Source of the DNA: Erythrobacter sp. F6033
GTDB lineage: Bacteria; Pseudomonadota; Alphaproteobacteria; Sphingomonadales; Sphingomonadaceae
Assembly (NCBI RefSeq): GCF_023016005.1
Contig: NZ_JALKAZ010000001.1
Location: 496,001 to 560,000 of the forward strand
Direction: 5' to 3'
DNA length: 64,000 bases
Shown: positions 45,393 to 55,136 of the stretch, one piece after another
Layout: each line of letters begins with the position of its first letter
Position numbering within the stretch: the stretch's first letter is position 1
Translations under genes and position numbers: made by a program
Notes under the pieces: generated by a model
What the model was told of the DNA's origin: nothing
The model's database searches: none
The model's input: only the letters and a program-made list of their open reading frames with translations

Positions 45393-46547
45393 TTAGGAGC
45401 CCGAATCTTGCGCGGAGGTCACCTCGAGAACCGTTCCTCCTGCGCGAGCCCTGACCAAAACCGGGAAGCCTGCTTCCAGAGTTGCAGCAAAATGCTCGCT
45501 CGACTTGATGCGGAAGGTTCCACTCACCAAAAAGCTACCTAGTTCCTCATCGCGCAGCACATGTTTCTCGTTCGAATAACGGTTGAACTCATCGAGAACC
45601 TCGCGAAGCGGAGTTTGCTCAAAAACGAGCCGCCCCTCGCGCCAGCTGGCGATTTGGGAAAGCTCTGTCTTGCTGATCGCAAATGGTCGATCGGGAAGAA
45701 TACTAAGCTGTTCGCCGGGCGTCAGCTGCGTGCTCTTTCCGCTTCCTACGGTTCCGTCTCGATCAACTCGAACTCGTCCTTCGATCAAAGTTACTTGCGC
45801 CTCGCTGTCGCGCTTGCGAACGGAAAACACTGTACCAAGAGCAACGACCCGGTTCTGACCCGCTGCCACAATGAACGGGCGCTGCGCATCTTTGGACACA
45901 GTGAATACAGCCTCTCCGCGCACCAGTGTGAGGTTGCGCTCAGCGGCCGAGTAATTGACCTGCACCTCTGAGCCCGTGTTAAGCTCAATCACCGAGCCAT
46001 CTGGCAGTGTGAATTGCGCCATCTGCCCGACCTTGGTCGAATAGCCAGAACGAAAATCGACTGTTTCCGGCGTGTCGCTGATTGGCGCGCTTGGCTGACT
46101 CGGTGCATCTTGTGCTGGGGCGCCAGCTTCATTGGCGGCAATAGTCGGGCCCGGTGAGACGCTCGGTGTAACAGAAAATGGCGAACCGCCTGTTAGCATG
46201 ATGGCGCTGGCTATGAATACCACGGCAATGGACGCCGCGAGAGCGATCATGGGGTATCGCCGCAAGCTTGTGCTCGCCTCGGGTTGTTCTGCTAGCGCCC
46301 GGACGCGCATTTCCAGTATTGAAGGCGCATCAGCATGTTCACCCGCAACATCCCAAATCGCAGCGATGCGATCATAGGCGTAGGCATGTTCAGCCGACGC
46401 GTCGCGCCAAGCGCGGTAAGCAGCATAATCACCTTCGCTTACCTGATCGCCAGAAAGCCGCGCGAACCATTCAGCCGCTTCGTCCTCCAAACGATCACGC
46501 TCGCTTGGAAAGCCTATTGAACTGTCATGGTCGGCGGATTTCGTCAT
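45393..46547 (-). CDS. FecR-type anti-sigma regulator
   Basis: A 384-residue protein with a cytoplasmic N-terminal domain of the DUF4880 type (EAAEWFARLSGDQVSEGDYAAY spread over 23-45), a membrane helix (about 98-118), a Pro/Ala-rich linker, and a periplasmic FecR domain (about 175-285: LPDGSVIELNTGSEVQV, VRGEAVFTVSKD, TVFSVR) with a C-terminal STN-like part. It relays the receptor signal to the sigma factor. Its ATG overlaps the sigma gene's TAA by one base. Confidence 0.9.
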   Translation of the reverse strand: MTKSADHDSSIGFPSERDRLEDEAAEWFARLSGDQVSEGDYAAYRAWRDASAEHAYAYDRIAAIWDVAGEHADAPSILEMRVRALAEQPEASTSLRRYPMIALAASIAVVFIASAIMLTGGSPFSVTPSVSPGPTIAANEAGAPAQDAPSQPSAPISDTPETVDFRSGYSTKVGQMAQFTLPDGSVIELNTGSEVQVNYSAAERNLTLVRGEAVFTVSKDAQRPFIVAAGQNRVVALGTVFSVRKRDSEAQVTLIEGRVRVDRDGTVGSGKSTQLTPGEQLSILPDRPFAISKTELSQIASWREGRLVFEQTPLREVLDEFNRYSNEKHVLRDEELGSFLVSGTFRIKSSEHFAATLEAGFPVLVRARAGGTVLEVTSAQDSGS

Positions 46548-47068
46548 TACTTCCGATCTAACCGTTGAGTGATATGCCGCGCAGCGGCTGCGATATGTTT
46601 TTCAACCGAGCTGACCGATACGCCAATACGCTCCGCGATTTCCCGATACTTGAAGCCTTCAAACCGGTGCAGCAGGAACACGGTTCGAGTACGGGACGGC
46701 AGCTCTGCTAGTGCTTTCTCCAACTGTTGGAGTTCGTTTCGCCCCTGCAAGATGCGCTCGGGCGTGATTTCCTCACTTTCGGAATGAAAAAAGGGCAAAT
46801 CTGCCATCGCTGCATCGCGCGTGCCGCGCTTGCGATAACGCTCTTTCAGGAGGTTTGCTGCGGCTTGAAAAATATACCCATCCGGGTTCTCGATAACCTT
46901 GTCACTGGCTGAGGCCCACAGCCTCCCAAACAATTCCTGAACAAGATCATCGACGTCTTCGAAGCGGTTTACTCGTTTGGCAAAATAGGAGCGCAACGGC
47001 CCTACGTAGCGCGCAACAAAGGCCTCTCGAGTGTCCAAACCCGGATCAATTGAGGGCGTGTTCGTCAC
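46547..47068 (-). CDS. FecI-like ECF sigma factor
   Basis: A 173-residue ECF sigma factor with region 2 (about 17-85; DVDDLVQELFGRLW, NPDGYIFQAAANLL) and region 4 (about 112-165; LPSRTRTVFLLHRFEG, YREIAERIGVSVSSVEKHI). The start is GTG with GAGG about 13 bases upstream; it is coupled to the FecR gene. It should direct transcription of the receptor gene. Confidence 0.9.
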   Translation of the reverse strand: MTNTPSIDPGLDTREAFVARYVGPLRSYFAKRVNRFEDVDDLVQELFGRLWASASDKVIENPDGYIFQAAANLLKERYRKRGTRDAAMADLPFFHSESEEITPERILQGRNELQQLEKALAELPSRTRTVFLLHRFEGFKYREIAERIGVSVSSVEKHIAAAARHITQRLDRK

Positions 47069-47442
47069 AGCTAAAACCTCGCAATGGCGGCTTGGGCCCT
47101 GCTACCTAGGGCGTAGACAAATATGAATCAATGCAGGGCGCGAATGGCTGCATCAAGCCACTTGATCGTAAACCGAAGATGGAAGTGGACCGTGAGCATA
47201 ACAGGTCGAACTGGCCAATACGCGTCGCTGGAATTTGTGTTGAACGACGGCGGTGTGAAGGCGGCTAGCGCCGTGTCCGATTTGACGCCCCCCCTTTTTC
47301 TGACCTTAAACTTTTGAGCTCGGTTTGATTGTGTCGCGCAAGATCGTACCATCCGATGGTGGATCAATCGCTGTTTGGTCAACGAGAAAGTCATGCGAGG
47401 TTTGCGCTGTTGGAGATACCTCGCGGCGCTAACGGACTTGCA
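47069..47442. other. Intergenic region, no gene seen
   Basis: 374 bases with the sigma promoter at the left end. A frame with the peptide QRESHARFALLE near 47380 is open only briefly and has no start or ribosome site. I see no intact gene or element. Confidence 0.45.
47395..47424 (-). terminator. Possible weak hairpin after the DUF2189 gene
   Basis: GCGAGGT and ACCTCGC form a seven-base-pair stem around a 16-base loop, 18 bases after the stop, with only a patchy T-run behind it. Confidence 0.3.
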
Positions 47443-48243
47443 TCAAACTACCTGCCCGGTTGATGGATGGGTTGAGGCAATTGTCCTTCGATACAAATGC
47501 CAAGTGGCATGACCCAGCACGGGGACCACTATCAATAGGCCAAGAAATGCCAGTGCAATTGCCAAGGCCATGATGATCGCGATGAACACGGCCCAAATGA
47601 GCAAGGCCATGCTGTTATTGCTGACAGCCCTAAGGCTGGCAAAGATCGCGGTAAGGAAATCAACTTCGCGATCAACCAACATCGGCAGGCTGATCACTGT
47701 CACGGCGTAGAACACGAGAGCGATTACACCGCCAATCAAGCTGCCAACCGCGAGCATTGCGAGACCCATTGGCGTGATCAGGAATTCAAGAGATTCCGAA
47801 CCTGCTCCGGCCTCCACAAGGAAGACCGAAAAAATAAGGTGAGCGATGATCACCCAAAAGCCGAAGCCCACGAATATGAGCACACCCATGCTCAATATTT
47901 GATCGTGCCCGCGGCCTCTGATCGCGCCCAGAACTGCGGGCCAATCCACTGCAATCCCGTATTCGCGCCTGCGACTGACCTCGTAAAGACCCACTGCTAG
48001 GAATGGAGCCAACAAGGGGAAGCCGGCCGCCGCAGGGATGAGCCAAGAGACCTCCCCAAGCACAATAGTAGCGTAAGCGAGGGCGATCCCGGCAAACGCG
48101 AAAATCGCGCCAAAGAACAAGCCATATTGCGGCATGGCAAGAAAGTCGCTCCATCCGGCAGCCAAGGCCGCACGCAGATCTGAAATCGTTAGATCGCCTG
48201 CGACCTTGAACGGGACAGGAGAATTGCTTCCTATATCTGCCAT
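47443..48243 (-). CDS. DUF2189 membrane protein
   Basis: A 266-residue polytopic inner-membrane protein with about six hydrophobic segments between residues 40 and 255. The layout (LRAALAAGWSDFLAMPQYGLFFGA near the N-terminus over 24-47, and LPMLVDREVDFLTAI in the middle) is that of DUF2189 proteins. Function unknown; relatives often sit near cytochrome c or oxidase genes. It follows ompW by 39 bases on the same strand, so both may share the FNR-type control at 49045. Confidence 0.8.
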   Translation of the reverse strand: MADIGSNSPVPFKVAGDLTISDLRAALAAGWSDFLAMPQYGLFFGAIFAFAGIALAYATIVLGEVSWLIPAAAGFPLLAPFLAVGLYEVSRRREYGIAVDWPAVLGAIRGRGHDQILSMGVLIFVGFGFWVIIAHLIFSVFLVEAGAGSESLEFLITPMGLAMLAVGSLIGGVIALVFYAVTVISLPMLVDREVDFLTAIFASLRAVSNNSMALLIWAVFIAIIMALAIALAFLGLLIVVPVLGHATWHLYRRTIASTHPSTGQVV

Positions 48244-48282
48244 GTCATTCAGTTGCCCCTCCCTTTGGCGCTGGTTGCTATT

Positions 48283-48954
48283 TTAGAACCGATAGCTTGC
48301 ACCCGCGCTCAGAACCCACGGATCGAGATTGTGGTCTGTTTCGATCACAAGCGTATTGCCAGCAAACCAGCGCGCCGTTGTCCCGATGAAGTACCGCTTG
48401 GCATCGAATGTGACGCCAAAACCATCATCTCCAACAGGCACATCCACGCCTGCTTGTAGGACAAAACCGAATTCATCCGAGAGCGTCGTCTCCGTGACGC
48501 CCAATGGAATGACAGCTGCACCTGGGTCCACATCAAGCCAAATGAAATAGGACGCGCCAGCCCCGATATAGGGCTTCACGCCGCCGGTTTTGAAATGCAC
48601 TTTGGCAGTGACAGTTGCAGGCAAGAGCAACGCGTCTGAAACCAGCTCAGTGCCTGGCGCAAATCCCGATACCGCATCGACATCGTGCTGCGTTGTGCCT
48701 GCGATCGTTTCAATCGAGAAACTATCCGAGAAGAAATACTCTACGGCCACAGTGGGCACATAATTGTCATTGGCGGTGGTATCAGTGCCAGCAGGCAGGC
48801 CGACCAAATCAACATTGACCTGATCAATCGCGCTGTCGGGCAGAACTCCTGTCGCGACCAGTTTGATTTGGACATCCCCGCTTTCGTCCTGTGCGACGGC
48901 CGGAGAAGAAGCAAGCGCGATTGCCGCGCAAGCTGAGGCGAGAAGATATTTCAT
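48283..48954 (-). CDS. ompW: OmpW-family outer-membrane protein
   Basis: A 223-residue beta-barrel protein. The ATG at 48954 follows GAAGGA; the frame is open further upstream but that extension lacks a site. The signal peptide ends near PAVAQ (residue 21). The barrel shows OmpW features: YVPTVAVEYFFSDSFSIETIAG split over 66-87, VKPYIGAGASYFIW, and a C-terminal GASYRF. OmpW is a small outer-membrane channel linked to redox or osmotic change, and in enterobacteria it is under FNR control, which fits the adjacent FNR-type box. Confidence 0.88.
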   Translation of the reverse strand: MKYLLASACAAIALASSPAVAQDESGDVQIKLVATGVLPDSAIDQVNVDLVGLPAGTDTTANDNYVPTVAVEYFFSDSFSIETIAGTTQHDVDAVSGFAPGTELVSDALLLPATVTAKVHFKTGGVKPYIGAGASYFIWLDVDPGAAVIPLGVTETTLSDEFGFVLQAGVDVPVGDDGFGVTFDAKRYFIGTTARWFAGNTLVIETDHNLDPWVLSAGASYRF

Positions 48955-49044
48955 TATCCTTCCTTCATGAGCAGCAGTGGCCAGAGGAACGGCCCAGGGT
49001 TTTTGCTGCTGATGGTTGGATAGTTGCACTCAGACTATGCTGCT

Positions 49045-49058
49045 TTGATCCAGATCAA
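49045..49058. promoter_or_regulatory. FNR/FixK-type box
   Basis: TTGATCCAGATCAA is a perfect TTGAT-N4-ATCAA site in the divergent gap between ompW (91 bases to its start) and the Crp/FNR gene (62 bases to its start). Confidence 0.75.
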
Positions 49059-49119
49059 TGTGCTGCGCATGAATGTGCAGCAACACGCACTCATCCTGAT
49101 TTTCCTAGGAAAGAATGCG

Positions 49120-49818
49120 ATGACCTTTCCCGACCTTTTCGACGAGTTTCGCACGGCAGTCTTGCCTGGTGGCGCTTCCGACCCAACGCTTTCGAACCTA
49201 GAATCGGTCGCGCGCTATACCAGTGCGCGCGAAGGCGATGCTCCGTTCAACGGGATCGGTGTTGATCAGATTGTCTTCATTGCTGGCGGCAGCACCAAAC
49301 TGGTCGCCCATGTTTCACAAGGTAGAGAGCAAGTGGTCGCGTTCCACTTTAGAGGCGATCTGGTTTCAGTGCCGGCAAGCGCCGCCCACGCATACACTCT
49401 TTGCGCGTTGGAGGACTGTGAATTGGTCTTCTTCCCAGCGGACGACTTTTTGCAAATCGCGCAGCAAGAGCCGCATCTGGTCATTACTATTCTCGAGAGA
49501 ACTTTGCGTTCGCTCGCTCGAAGCCGTGAAAAATCCGTGGCGCTGGGGCGCAAGACAGCGGAAGAGCGGTTGGCGAGTTTTCTTGTCACGATGGCGGAAC
49601 GTATCGGTTGGAGCCGTGATGGAGCCGTGGAGCTTGATCTGATCATGTCCCGCCGCGACATCGGTGACAGCCTTGGCCTAACAATCGAAACGGTTAGCCG
49701 TCAGCTCAGCGAACTGCGCAATGCTTGCCTTATTGAAACGAGTGGCCGTTCTCGTTTCCGCTTGCTTGACTTGCCAAGCCTGCACCGAAGGGCCGGTCAC
49801 CTTGAGTTGGCCGGATAA
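49120..49818 (+). CDS. Crp/FNR-family regulator, FixK-like
   Basis: A 232-residue regulator from the ATG at 49120 (AGGAAAG upstream). The N-terminal half is a cyclic-nucleotide-type beta barrel (about 30-120) and the C-terminal half a winged helix (about 150-215) with MSRRDIGDSLGLTIETVSRQ; the ExxSR portion reads TVSR, the FNR/FixK recognition signature for TTGAT. It lacks the N-terminal cysteine cluster of FNR, so it is unlikely to carry an oxygen-labile iron-sulfur cluster; a FixK-type regulator controlled by level or another sensor is more likely. It sits before the cco operon, whose promoter has the matching boxes. Confidence 0.85.
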   Translation: MTFPDLFDEFRTAVLPGGASDPTLSNLESVARYTSAREGDAPFNGIGVDQIVFIAGGSTKLVAHVSQGREQVVAFHFRGDLVSVPASAAHAYTLCALEDCELVFFPADDFLQIAQQEPHLVITILERTLRSLARSREKSVALGRKTAEERLASFLVTMAERIGWSRDGAVELDLIMSRRDIGDSLGLTIETVSRQLSELRNACLIETSGRSRFRLLDLPSLHRRAGHLELAG

Positions 49819-49832
49819 ATTATTTTCAAAAA

Positions 49833-49846
49833 TTGATGCAGATCAA
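49833..49846. promoter_or_regulatory. FNR/FixK-type box downstream of the regulator
   Basis: TTGATGCAGATCAA is a perfect site 15 bases after the regulator's stop codon and 228 bases upstream of ccoN. A six-base-pair hairpin (CCGGCG, CGCCGG) follows at 49944-49959. Confidence 0.65.
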
Positions 49847-50005
49847 TGCGAATTGCGAGCGTCCAGAATAGTGGGTGGCGATGCAGGCAAACACGTGATG
49901 AGCCTGCGGGATGGGATAATCGACTGATTTTATTTTGATCTTTCCGGCGACTGCGCCGGTTGAGGCGCGTTGCAGCAATGAGTCTCAACTGATTTCGACG
50001 CCAGT

Positions 50006-50019
50006 TTGATCTGCATCAA
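50006..50019. promoter_or_regulatory. FNR/FixK-type box of the cco operon
   Basis: TTGATCTGCATCAA is a perfect site centred about 61 bases before the ccoN start codon, the expected place for activation under low oxygen. Confidence 0.8.
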
Positions 50020-50073
50020 ATACAGCACTTTTCTGGCCCTTTAACGGGGGCAGGAACAAGAGGGATCGACGTT

Positions 50074-51741
50074 ATGGAAGCTGTGTTAGGCCGGTCAGGC
50101 CTCTATGCCATCGCATTGATGGCGGTGATCGCCGCAATGGTGGGGGCGCAAGACACCGGTTTTGCCGTTCATATGGGCATCATTGGATTGGTTCTTGCCA
50201 TAATGATCTTGGCAACCCTGAAAGCGTTCGACCCGCTCGCCAAAGCCCAGGGCATTTTCAAAATGCCTCCGGGCCCATCGCGTTATGACGATGACGTGGT
50301 GCGCTGGGGTGTCATTGCTACAATGTTTTGGGGCCTTGCGGGTTTGTTGGCTGGGCTTTTCATCGCCCTGCAATTGGCCTTCCCGATTTTGAATGTTGAG
50401 CCATTTTTGACATTTGGCCGGGTTCGCCCGCTCCACACTTCGGCGGTTATCTTTGCTTTCGGTGGCAATGCCTTGTTGGCGACCAGTTTCTATGTCGTGC
50501 AGCGCACTTGCCGCACCACTCTGGCTCTGCCCGGCCTCGCTCGCTTTGTGTTCTGGGGTTACCAACTCTTCATCGTCCTGGCGGCGACCGGCTATTTGCT
50601 CGGCGTAACCCAGTCCAAAGAATACGCCGAGCCGGAATGGTACGTTGATCTGTGGCTGACCATTGTTTGGGTCGCATACCTTGTGGTGTTCGTGGCGACT
50701 TTGCTGCGCCGGAACGAGCCGCATATTTATGTCGCCAACTGGTTCTACCTCGCTTTCATCATCACCGTTGCGATGCTGCATGTGGTGAACAATCTCGCGA
50801 TGCCGGTGAGCTTGCTCGGTTCGCAAAGCTATAGCGCGTTTGCCGGCGTGCAGGATGCGCTGACGCAGTGGTGGTATGGCCATAACGCAGTCGGTTTCTT
50901 CCTGACCGCGGGCTTCCTTGCGATGATGTATTACTTCGTGCCCAAGCAAGCGAACCGGCCGGTCTATTCCTATCGCCTATCGATCATCCATTTCTGGTCG
51001 CTGATCTTCCTGTATATCTGGGCGGGTCCGCACCACTTGCACTATACCGCGCTGCCGGATTGGGCGCAGACGCTGGGTATGGTGTTCTCGATCATGCTGT
51101 GGATGCCCAGCTGGGGCGGGATGATCAACGGACTGATGACGCTCAACGGAGCATGGGACAAAGTCCGCACCGACCCGATCATCCGTATGATGGTGATGGC
51201 GCTCGCATTCTACGGAATGAGCACATTTGAAGGGCCAATGCTGTCGATCAAAGCGGTGAACAGCCTGTCGCACTACACCGACTGGACCATCGGCCACGTC
51301 CATTCGGGCGCCCTGGGCTGGAACGGAATGATCACATTCGCCTGCGTCTATTTCCTCGTGCCCAAGCTTTGGAAGAAGGATCGCCTGTATTCGTTGAGGA
51401 TGATCAACTGGCATTTCTGGCTCGCGACGCTCGGCATCGTTTTTTACGCTGCCAGCATGTGGGTCGCTGGGATTACTCAGGGCCTGATGTGGCGCGAATA
51501 TGGCTCTGACGGGTTCCTAGTGAACAGCTTTGTCGACACCGTCGCGGCGCTCCATCCGATGTATCTGATGCGCGCATTCGGCGGGCTGCTCTACCTCGCT
51601 GGCGCTGTCATCATGGCCTACAATATCTGGATGACCATCGCCGGATATCGCCGTGAGGAAGCGCCGATGGGTGACACCGCTCATGACGAGCAAGCGGACC
51701 GTCCGATTGTCACCCGCCCTCAACCAGAACCTGCTGAATAA
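50074..51741 (+). CDS. ccoN: cbb3 oxidase subunit I
   Basis: A 555-residue, roughly 12-14-helix catalytic subunit of cytochrome cbb3 oxidase, which reduces oxygen at low tension and pumps protons. Haem and copper ligands are visible as His in [24 protein letters not shown], the pair in [13 protein letters not shown] and [12 protein letters not shown]. The N-terminal ~60 residues form extra helices present in some cbb3 versions. The start follows a GGGATCG stretch; SD is weak. First of an operon running to 58093. Confidence 0.97.
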   Translation: MEAVLGRSGLYAIALMAVIAAMVGAQDTGFAVHMGIIGLVLAIMILATLKAFDPLAKAQGIFKMPPGPSRYDDDVVRWGVIATMFWGLAGLLAGLFIALQLAFPILNVEPFLTFGRVRPLHTSAVIFAFGGNALLATSFYVVQRTCRTTLALPGLARFVFWGYQLFIVLAATGYLLGVTQSKEYAEPEWYVDLWLTIVWVAYLVVFVATLLRRNEPHIYVANWFYLAFIITVAMLHVVNNLAMPVSLLGSQSYSAFAGVQDALTQWWYGHNAVGFFLTAGFLAMMYYFVPKQANRPVYSYRLSIIHFWSLIFLYIWAGPHHLHYTALPDWAQTLGMVFSIMLWMPSWGGMINGLMTLNGAWDKVRTDPIIRMMVMALAFYGMSTFEGPMLSIKAVNSLSHYTDWTIGHVHSGALGWNGMITFACVYFLVPKLWKKDRLYSLRMINWHFWLATLGIVFYAASMWVAGITQGLMWREYGSDGFLVNSFVDTVAALHPMYLMRAFGGLLYLAGAVIMAYNIWMTIAGYRREEAPMGDTAHDEQADRPIVTRPQPEPAE

Positions 51742-51754
51742 GGAGGCTGAGAAG

Positions 51755-52534
51755 ATGAGCACCAACTCACCCAAACCCACTCCTTCTCAAGGCGCTTTCG
51801 AGGGCCACAAGAAAATTGAGAAAAACGTCACCATACTGGCGGCGGCAACCCTTGTGACAGTGGCCATAGGCGGGATCGTCGAAATCGCTCCGCTGTTCTG
51901 GATCGATAACACGATCGAGAAGGTCGAAGGCATGCGGCCTTACACCCCTCTGGAGCAAGCAGGGCGCGACATCTACATTCGCGAAGGCTGCTACACCTGT
52001 CATAGTCAGATGATCCGGCCCTTTCGCGATGAGGTGGAGCGCTATGGCCACTACTCGCTGGCAGCCGAAAGTATGTATGATCACCCGTTCCAGTGGGGGT
52101 CGAAACGCACTGGTCCGGACCTTGCGAGAGTAGGCGGTCGTTATTCGGATACGTGGCATGTCCAGCATCTGAAAAACCCGCAAAGTGTGGTGCCGCAAAG
52201 CATCATGCCGAGCTATTCTTTCCTAGCCAAAACGAAACTGACAGTGCCCGATGCATCAGCCAAGCTAACCGCGCTTAGCCGCGTTGGCGTGCCGTATTCG
52301 GACGCGGACATTGAGATGGCCGAGAATGATCTCTTTGCCCAAGCCGATCCGGAGCGCGATGCGGGAGATCTGCAAGAACGGTATCCCAAAGCGCAAATCC
52401 GCGATTACGACGGCGATCCCACGCGCGTCACCGAAATGGATGCGCTGGTCGCCTATCTGCAAATGCTGGGAACTCTGGTCGATGTCGACAAGGCTGCTGC
52501 TCAGACCGAGCTGGCAGAGGAGCTGGGTCGATGA
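51755..52534 (+). CDS. ccoO: cbb3 oxidase subunit II (mono-haem cytochrome c)
   Basis: A 259-residue membrane-anchored cytochrome c. ATG at 51755 follows AGGAGG; one membrane helix spans about 25-47; the haem site is CYTCH (Cys79, Cys82, His83) and Met in the PSYSFLA-preceding IMPSY segment is the likely axial ligand. It passes electrons to CcoN. It ends in an ATGA overlap with ccoQ. Confidence 0.97.
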   Translation: MSTNSPKPTPSQGAFEGHKKIEKNVTILAAATLVTVAIGGIVEIAPLFWIDNTIEKVEGMRPYTPLEQAGRDIYIREGCYTCHSQMIRPFRDEVERYGHYSLAAESMYDHPFQWGSKRTGPDLARVGGRYSDTWHVQHLKNPQSVVPQSIMPSYSFLAKTKLTVPDASAKLTALSRVGVPYSDADIEMAENDLFAQADPERDAGDLQERYPKAQIRDYDGDPTRVTEMDALVAYLQMLGTLVDVDKAAAQTELAEELGR

Positions 52535-52692
52535 GCCTCTATGAAACGCTGCGTCATCTCGCCGACAGTTATGGTCTGGTGGTGATCTTCGCACTCTATC
52601 TCTTGCTGTGCGGATGGCACTTCCTCCCTCGTGCACGTGCCGGAGTTGAGGAAGCCAAGCACTCGATTTTCAAGGACGATGATGATGGCTGA
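52531..52692 (+). CDS. ccoQ: cbb3 oxidase subunit IV
   Basis: A 53-residue single-helix protein (membrane segment about 16-32, then [13 protein letters not shown] and an Asp-rich end). Too short for many gene callers, but size, helix and place between ccoO and ccoP identify it. It stabilises the complex. It overlaps ccoO by four bases and ccoP by eight. Confidence 0.88.
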   Translation: MSLYETLRHLADSYGLVVIFALYLLLCGWHFLPRARAGVEEAKHSIFKDDDDG

Positions 52693-53638
52693 TAAAAATC
52701 GTGTTGATGAACCCACAGGCACAGAACTCGTCGGCCATGAATGGGATGGGATCGAGGAGCTCAATACCCCCCTTCCGCGCTGGTGGCTTTGGACCTTCTA
52801 CGCGACCATCGCGTGGAGCGTCGTCTATGTCGTGCTCTACCCTGCATGGCCGATGGTAAGCCAAGCGACCGAAGGCGTGCTTGGCTGGTCAAGCCGCGGA
52901 GCGCTTGCTGACGAAATGACAGCAGCTGACATGGCAAGGGTAAGCACATTCGAACGGATCGCGGTGACGGATATCACCAAACTTTCTGCCGATCCCGAGC
53001 TCATGGGCCAAGCCATCGCTGGGGGTGCAGCGGCATTCAAACAACATTGTGTTCAGTGCCATGGCGCTGGCGCAGCGGGCTATGAAGAATATGGCTATCC
53101 CAACCTCAACGATGATGACTGGATTTGGGGCGGTGAAATCGGCGATATCGAATACACCCTGACCCATGGCATCCGCTGGGAAGGGTCGGACCAAACCCGT
53201 ATCTCTTACATGCCAGCTTTTGAGGGCATCTTTGAGCGCGAACAGGTTGATGCTTTGGTCGGCCATGTCCTTTCGCTTAGCGGGAACGGATCGAGCAATG
53301 CGGTGGGCGCTGAATTGTACGCCGCCAATTGCGTGGCGTGCCACCAAGCGTCTGGAGAAGGCGACCAATTGCAGGGTGCGCCTGCGCTCAATGATGCAAT
53401 CTGGCTGTACGGCAACAGCGAAGCGAGCATTCGTCAGCAGATCCTCGCTCCGCGTCATGGCGCAATGCCGGGCTGGAGCGATAAGCTCGACCCGGTAACA
53501 ATTCGCATGCTTGCCGCATACGTCCACTCACGAGGCGGCGGGGAAGATACCGCCCAAGATGCACCAATTGCAGAAACCAGTGAGCAAGAAGCCGCTCAGC
53601 AAGAGGTATCGGGAGCGGAGGGTGATGACCGCCTCTGA
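52685..53638 (+). CDS. ccoP: cbb3 oxidase subunit III (di-haem cytochrome c)
   Basis: A 317-residue protein with one N-terminal membrane helix (about 33-55) and two c-type haem domains: CVQCH at 122-126 and CVACH at 216-220. It accepts electrons from the bc1 complex or a soluble cytochrome and passes them to CcoO. AAGGA lies eight bases before the ATG at 52685; other ATGs lie three and six bases upstream. The Glu/Gln-rich tail (from 285) overlaps the start of ccoG. Confidence 0.96.
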   Translation: MADKNRVDEPTGTELVGHEWDGIEELNTPLPRWWLWTFYATIAWSVVYVVLYPAWPMVSQATEGVLGWSSRGALADEMTAADMARVSTFERIAVTDITKLSADPELMGQAIAGGAAAFKQHCVQCHGAGAAGYEEYGYPNLNDDDWIWGGEIGDIEYTLTHGIRWEGSDQTRISYMPAFEGIFEREQVDALVGHVLSLSGNGSSNAVGAELYAANCVACHQASGEGDQLQGAPALNDAIWLYGNSEASIRQQILAPRHGAMPGWSDKLDPVTIRMLAAYVHSRGGGEDTAQDAPIAETSEQEAAQQEVSGAEGDDRL

Positions 53639-55136
53639 CCAACTCGAACAGCCCAGCAAATGGGTTCGTGCTCTCGACAAGACTGGCATCACTCGCGGCG
53701 GCCCGCCGAGTAACGGCCCGCTCTATGAAAAGCGAAAGAGTGTCCATAACAAACGGATCGATGGCCCGTTTCGCCGATTTAAATGGCTGGTTATGGTGGT
53801 CACACTTGCGATCTATTACATAACGCCGTGGCTGCGCTGGGATCGCGGCCCATACGCGCCTGATCAAGCGGTGCTTATCGATCTTGCAAACCGCCGTTTC
53901 TACATGTTCGATATCGAGATCTGGCCGCACGAGTTTTATTTCGTTGCTGGCATGCTGATCATGGCGGGTATTGGCCTCTTCCTGGTGACAAGTGCGGTTG
54001 GCCGGGCCTGGTGCGGCTATGCCTGCCCTCAAACTGTGTGGACCGACCTCTTTCAGCATGTTGACCGCTTTATCGACGGAGACCGCAATGCACGCATGCG
54101 GCTGGACAAGGCACCGTGGGGGCCGTCCAAGATCGCCCGACGTGGCGGTAAATGGGGCATCTATCTGCTGATCAGCCTCGTCACTGGCGGCGCCTGGATT
54201 CTGTATTTTGCCGATGCGCAAACTTTGTTTGTTGAATTCTTCACGGGAACGGCTTCCCCGGTCGCCTATATGACCGTTGCGGTGCTTACTGGGACTACGT
54301 TCTGGCTAGGCGGCTTTATGCGCGAACAAGTGTGCATCTACATGTGCCCATGGCCCCGCATTCAAGCCGCTATGCTCGATGAGCAATCCTTGATCGTTAC
54401 CTATAAGGATTGGCGCGGCGAGCAGCGGGGCAGCCTCAAGAAAGCGCAAAAAGAACTCGAGAAATACGGCGATTGCATTGATTGCCGTGAATGCATCGCG
54501 GTCTGTCCCACCGGCATCGATATCCGCGAAGGACAGCAGGTTGGTTGCATCACCTGCGCCCTTTGCATTGATGCATGCGATCGGGTCATGAAGGATATCG
54601 GACGTCCGCGCGGCCTGATCGACTACGCAACTCTGGATCAATGCGAGGCAGAGGCCGCGGGTGCGCCAGCGATGCCCGCGTGGAAGGCATTGCTGCGCCC
54701 GCGGACATTTATCTATTTCGGTATATGGGGGGCAATCGGTACCGCGATGCTGTTCGCTTTGGGCACCCGCTCGCACACGGGGCTGACCGTTTCTCCCGAC
54801 CGCAACCCACCCTTTATGTTGATGAAGGATGGATCGGTACGCAACGCATACACTTTGCGGTTGCGCAATATGGAAGGGCGCCCGCGTGATATGGAAATCG
54901 CGCTATCGGGCCTACCGCGGGGCGCAGTGATGTGGACCGACCGCATCGGGCGAGATGAGGCTGCTGCGACTCAGAAAATCGCCGTTCCTGCCGACGAAAC
55001 CCGCGTTGTGCGTGCGTACGTGACGATCCCGGCGGGCAGCAGCGCAGATCAATTCACATTTGAGCTGACATCGCTTGATGAACAGCGCGAACAGGACGCC
55101 GAACCAACAACATTCGCCATGCCCGGAGGCAATTGA
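53625..55136 (+). CDS. ccoG: cbb3 maturation ferredoxin-like protein
   Basis: A 503-residue membrane protein with several helices, a WCGYACPQTVWTDLF segment and a CxxMCPW-type site (CIYMCPWPRIQ), and two 4Fe-4S clusters (CIDCRECIAVCPTGID and CITCALCIDACDRVM). The C-terminal IgG-like domain is periplasmic. CcoG is involved in copper reduction or delivery for oxidase assembly. It overlaps ccoP by 14 bases; GGAGCGGAGG precedes the ATG. Confidence 0.95.
   Translation: MTASDQLEQPSKWVRALDKTGITRGGPPSNGPLYEKRKSVHNKRIDGPFRRFKWLVMVVTLAIYYITPWLRWDRGPYAPDQAVLIDLANRRFYMFDIEIWPHEFYFVAGMLIMAGIGLFLVTSAVGRAWCGYACPQTVWTDLFQHVDRFIDGDRNARMRLDKAPWGPSKIARRGGKWGIYLLISLVTGGAWILYFADAQTLFVEFFTGTASPVAYMTVAVLTGTTFWLGGFMREQVCIYMCPWPRIQAAMLDEQSLIVTYKDWRGEQRGSLKKAQKELEKYGDCIDCRECIAVCPTGIDIREGQQVGCITCALCIDACDRVMKDIGRPRGLIDYATLDQCEAEAAGAPAMPAWKALLRPRTFIYFGIWGAIGTAMLFALGTRSHTGLTVSPDRNPPFMLMKDGSVRNAYTLRLRNMEGRPRDMEIALSGLPRGAVMWTDRIGRDEAAATQKIAVPADETRVVRAYVTIPAGSSADQFTFELTSLDEQREQDAEPTTFAMPGGN

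Noticed and set aside
47123..47394. Open frames on both strands, with a fragment resembling no known transposase
   Set aside because: I considered an insertion-sequence remnant, but no recognisable motif or terminal repeat supports it.
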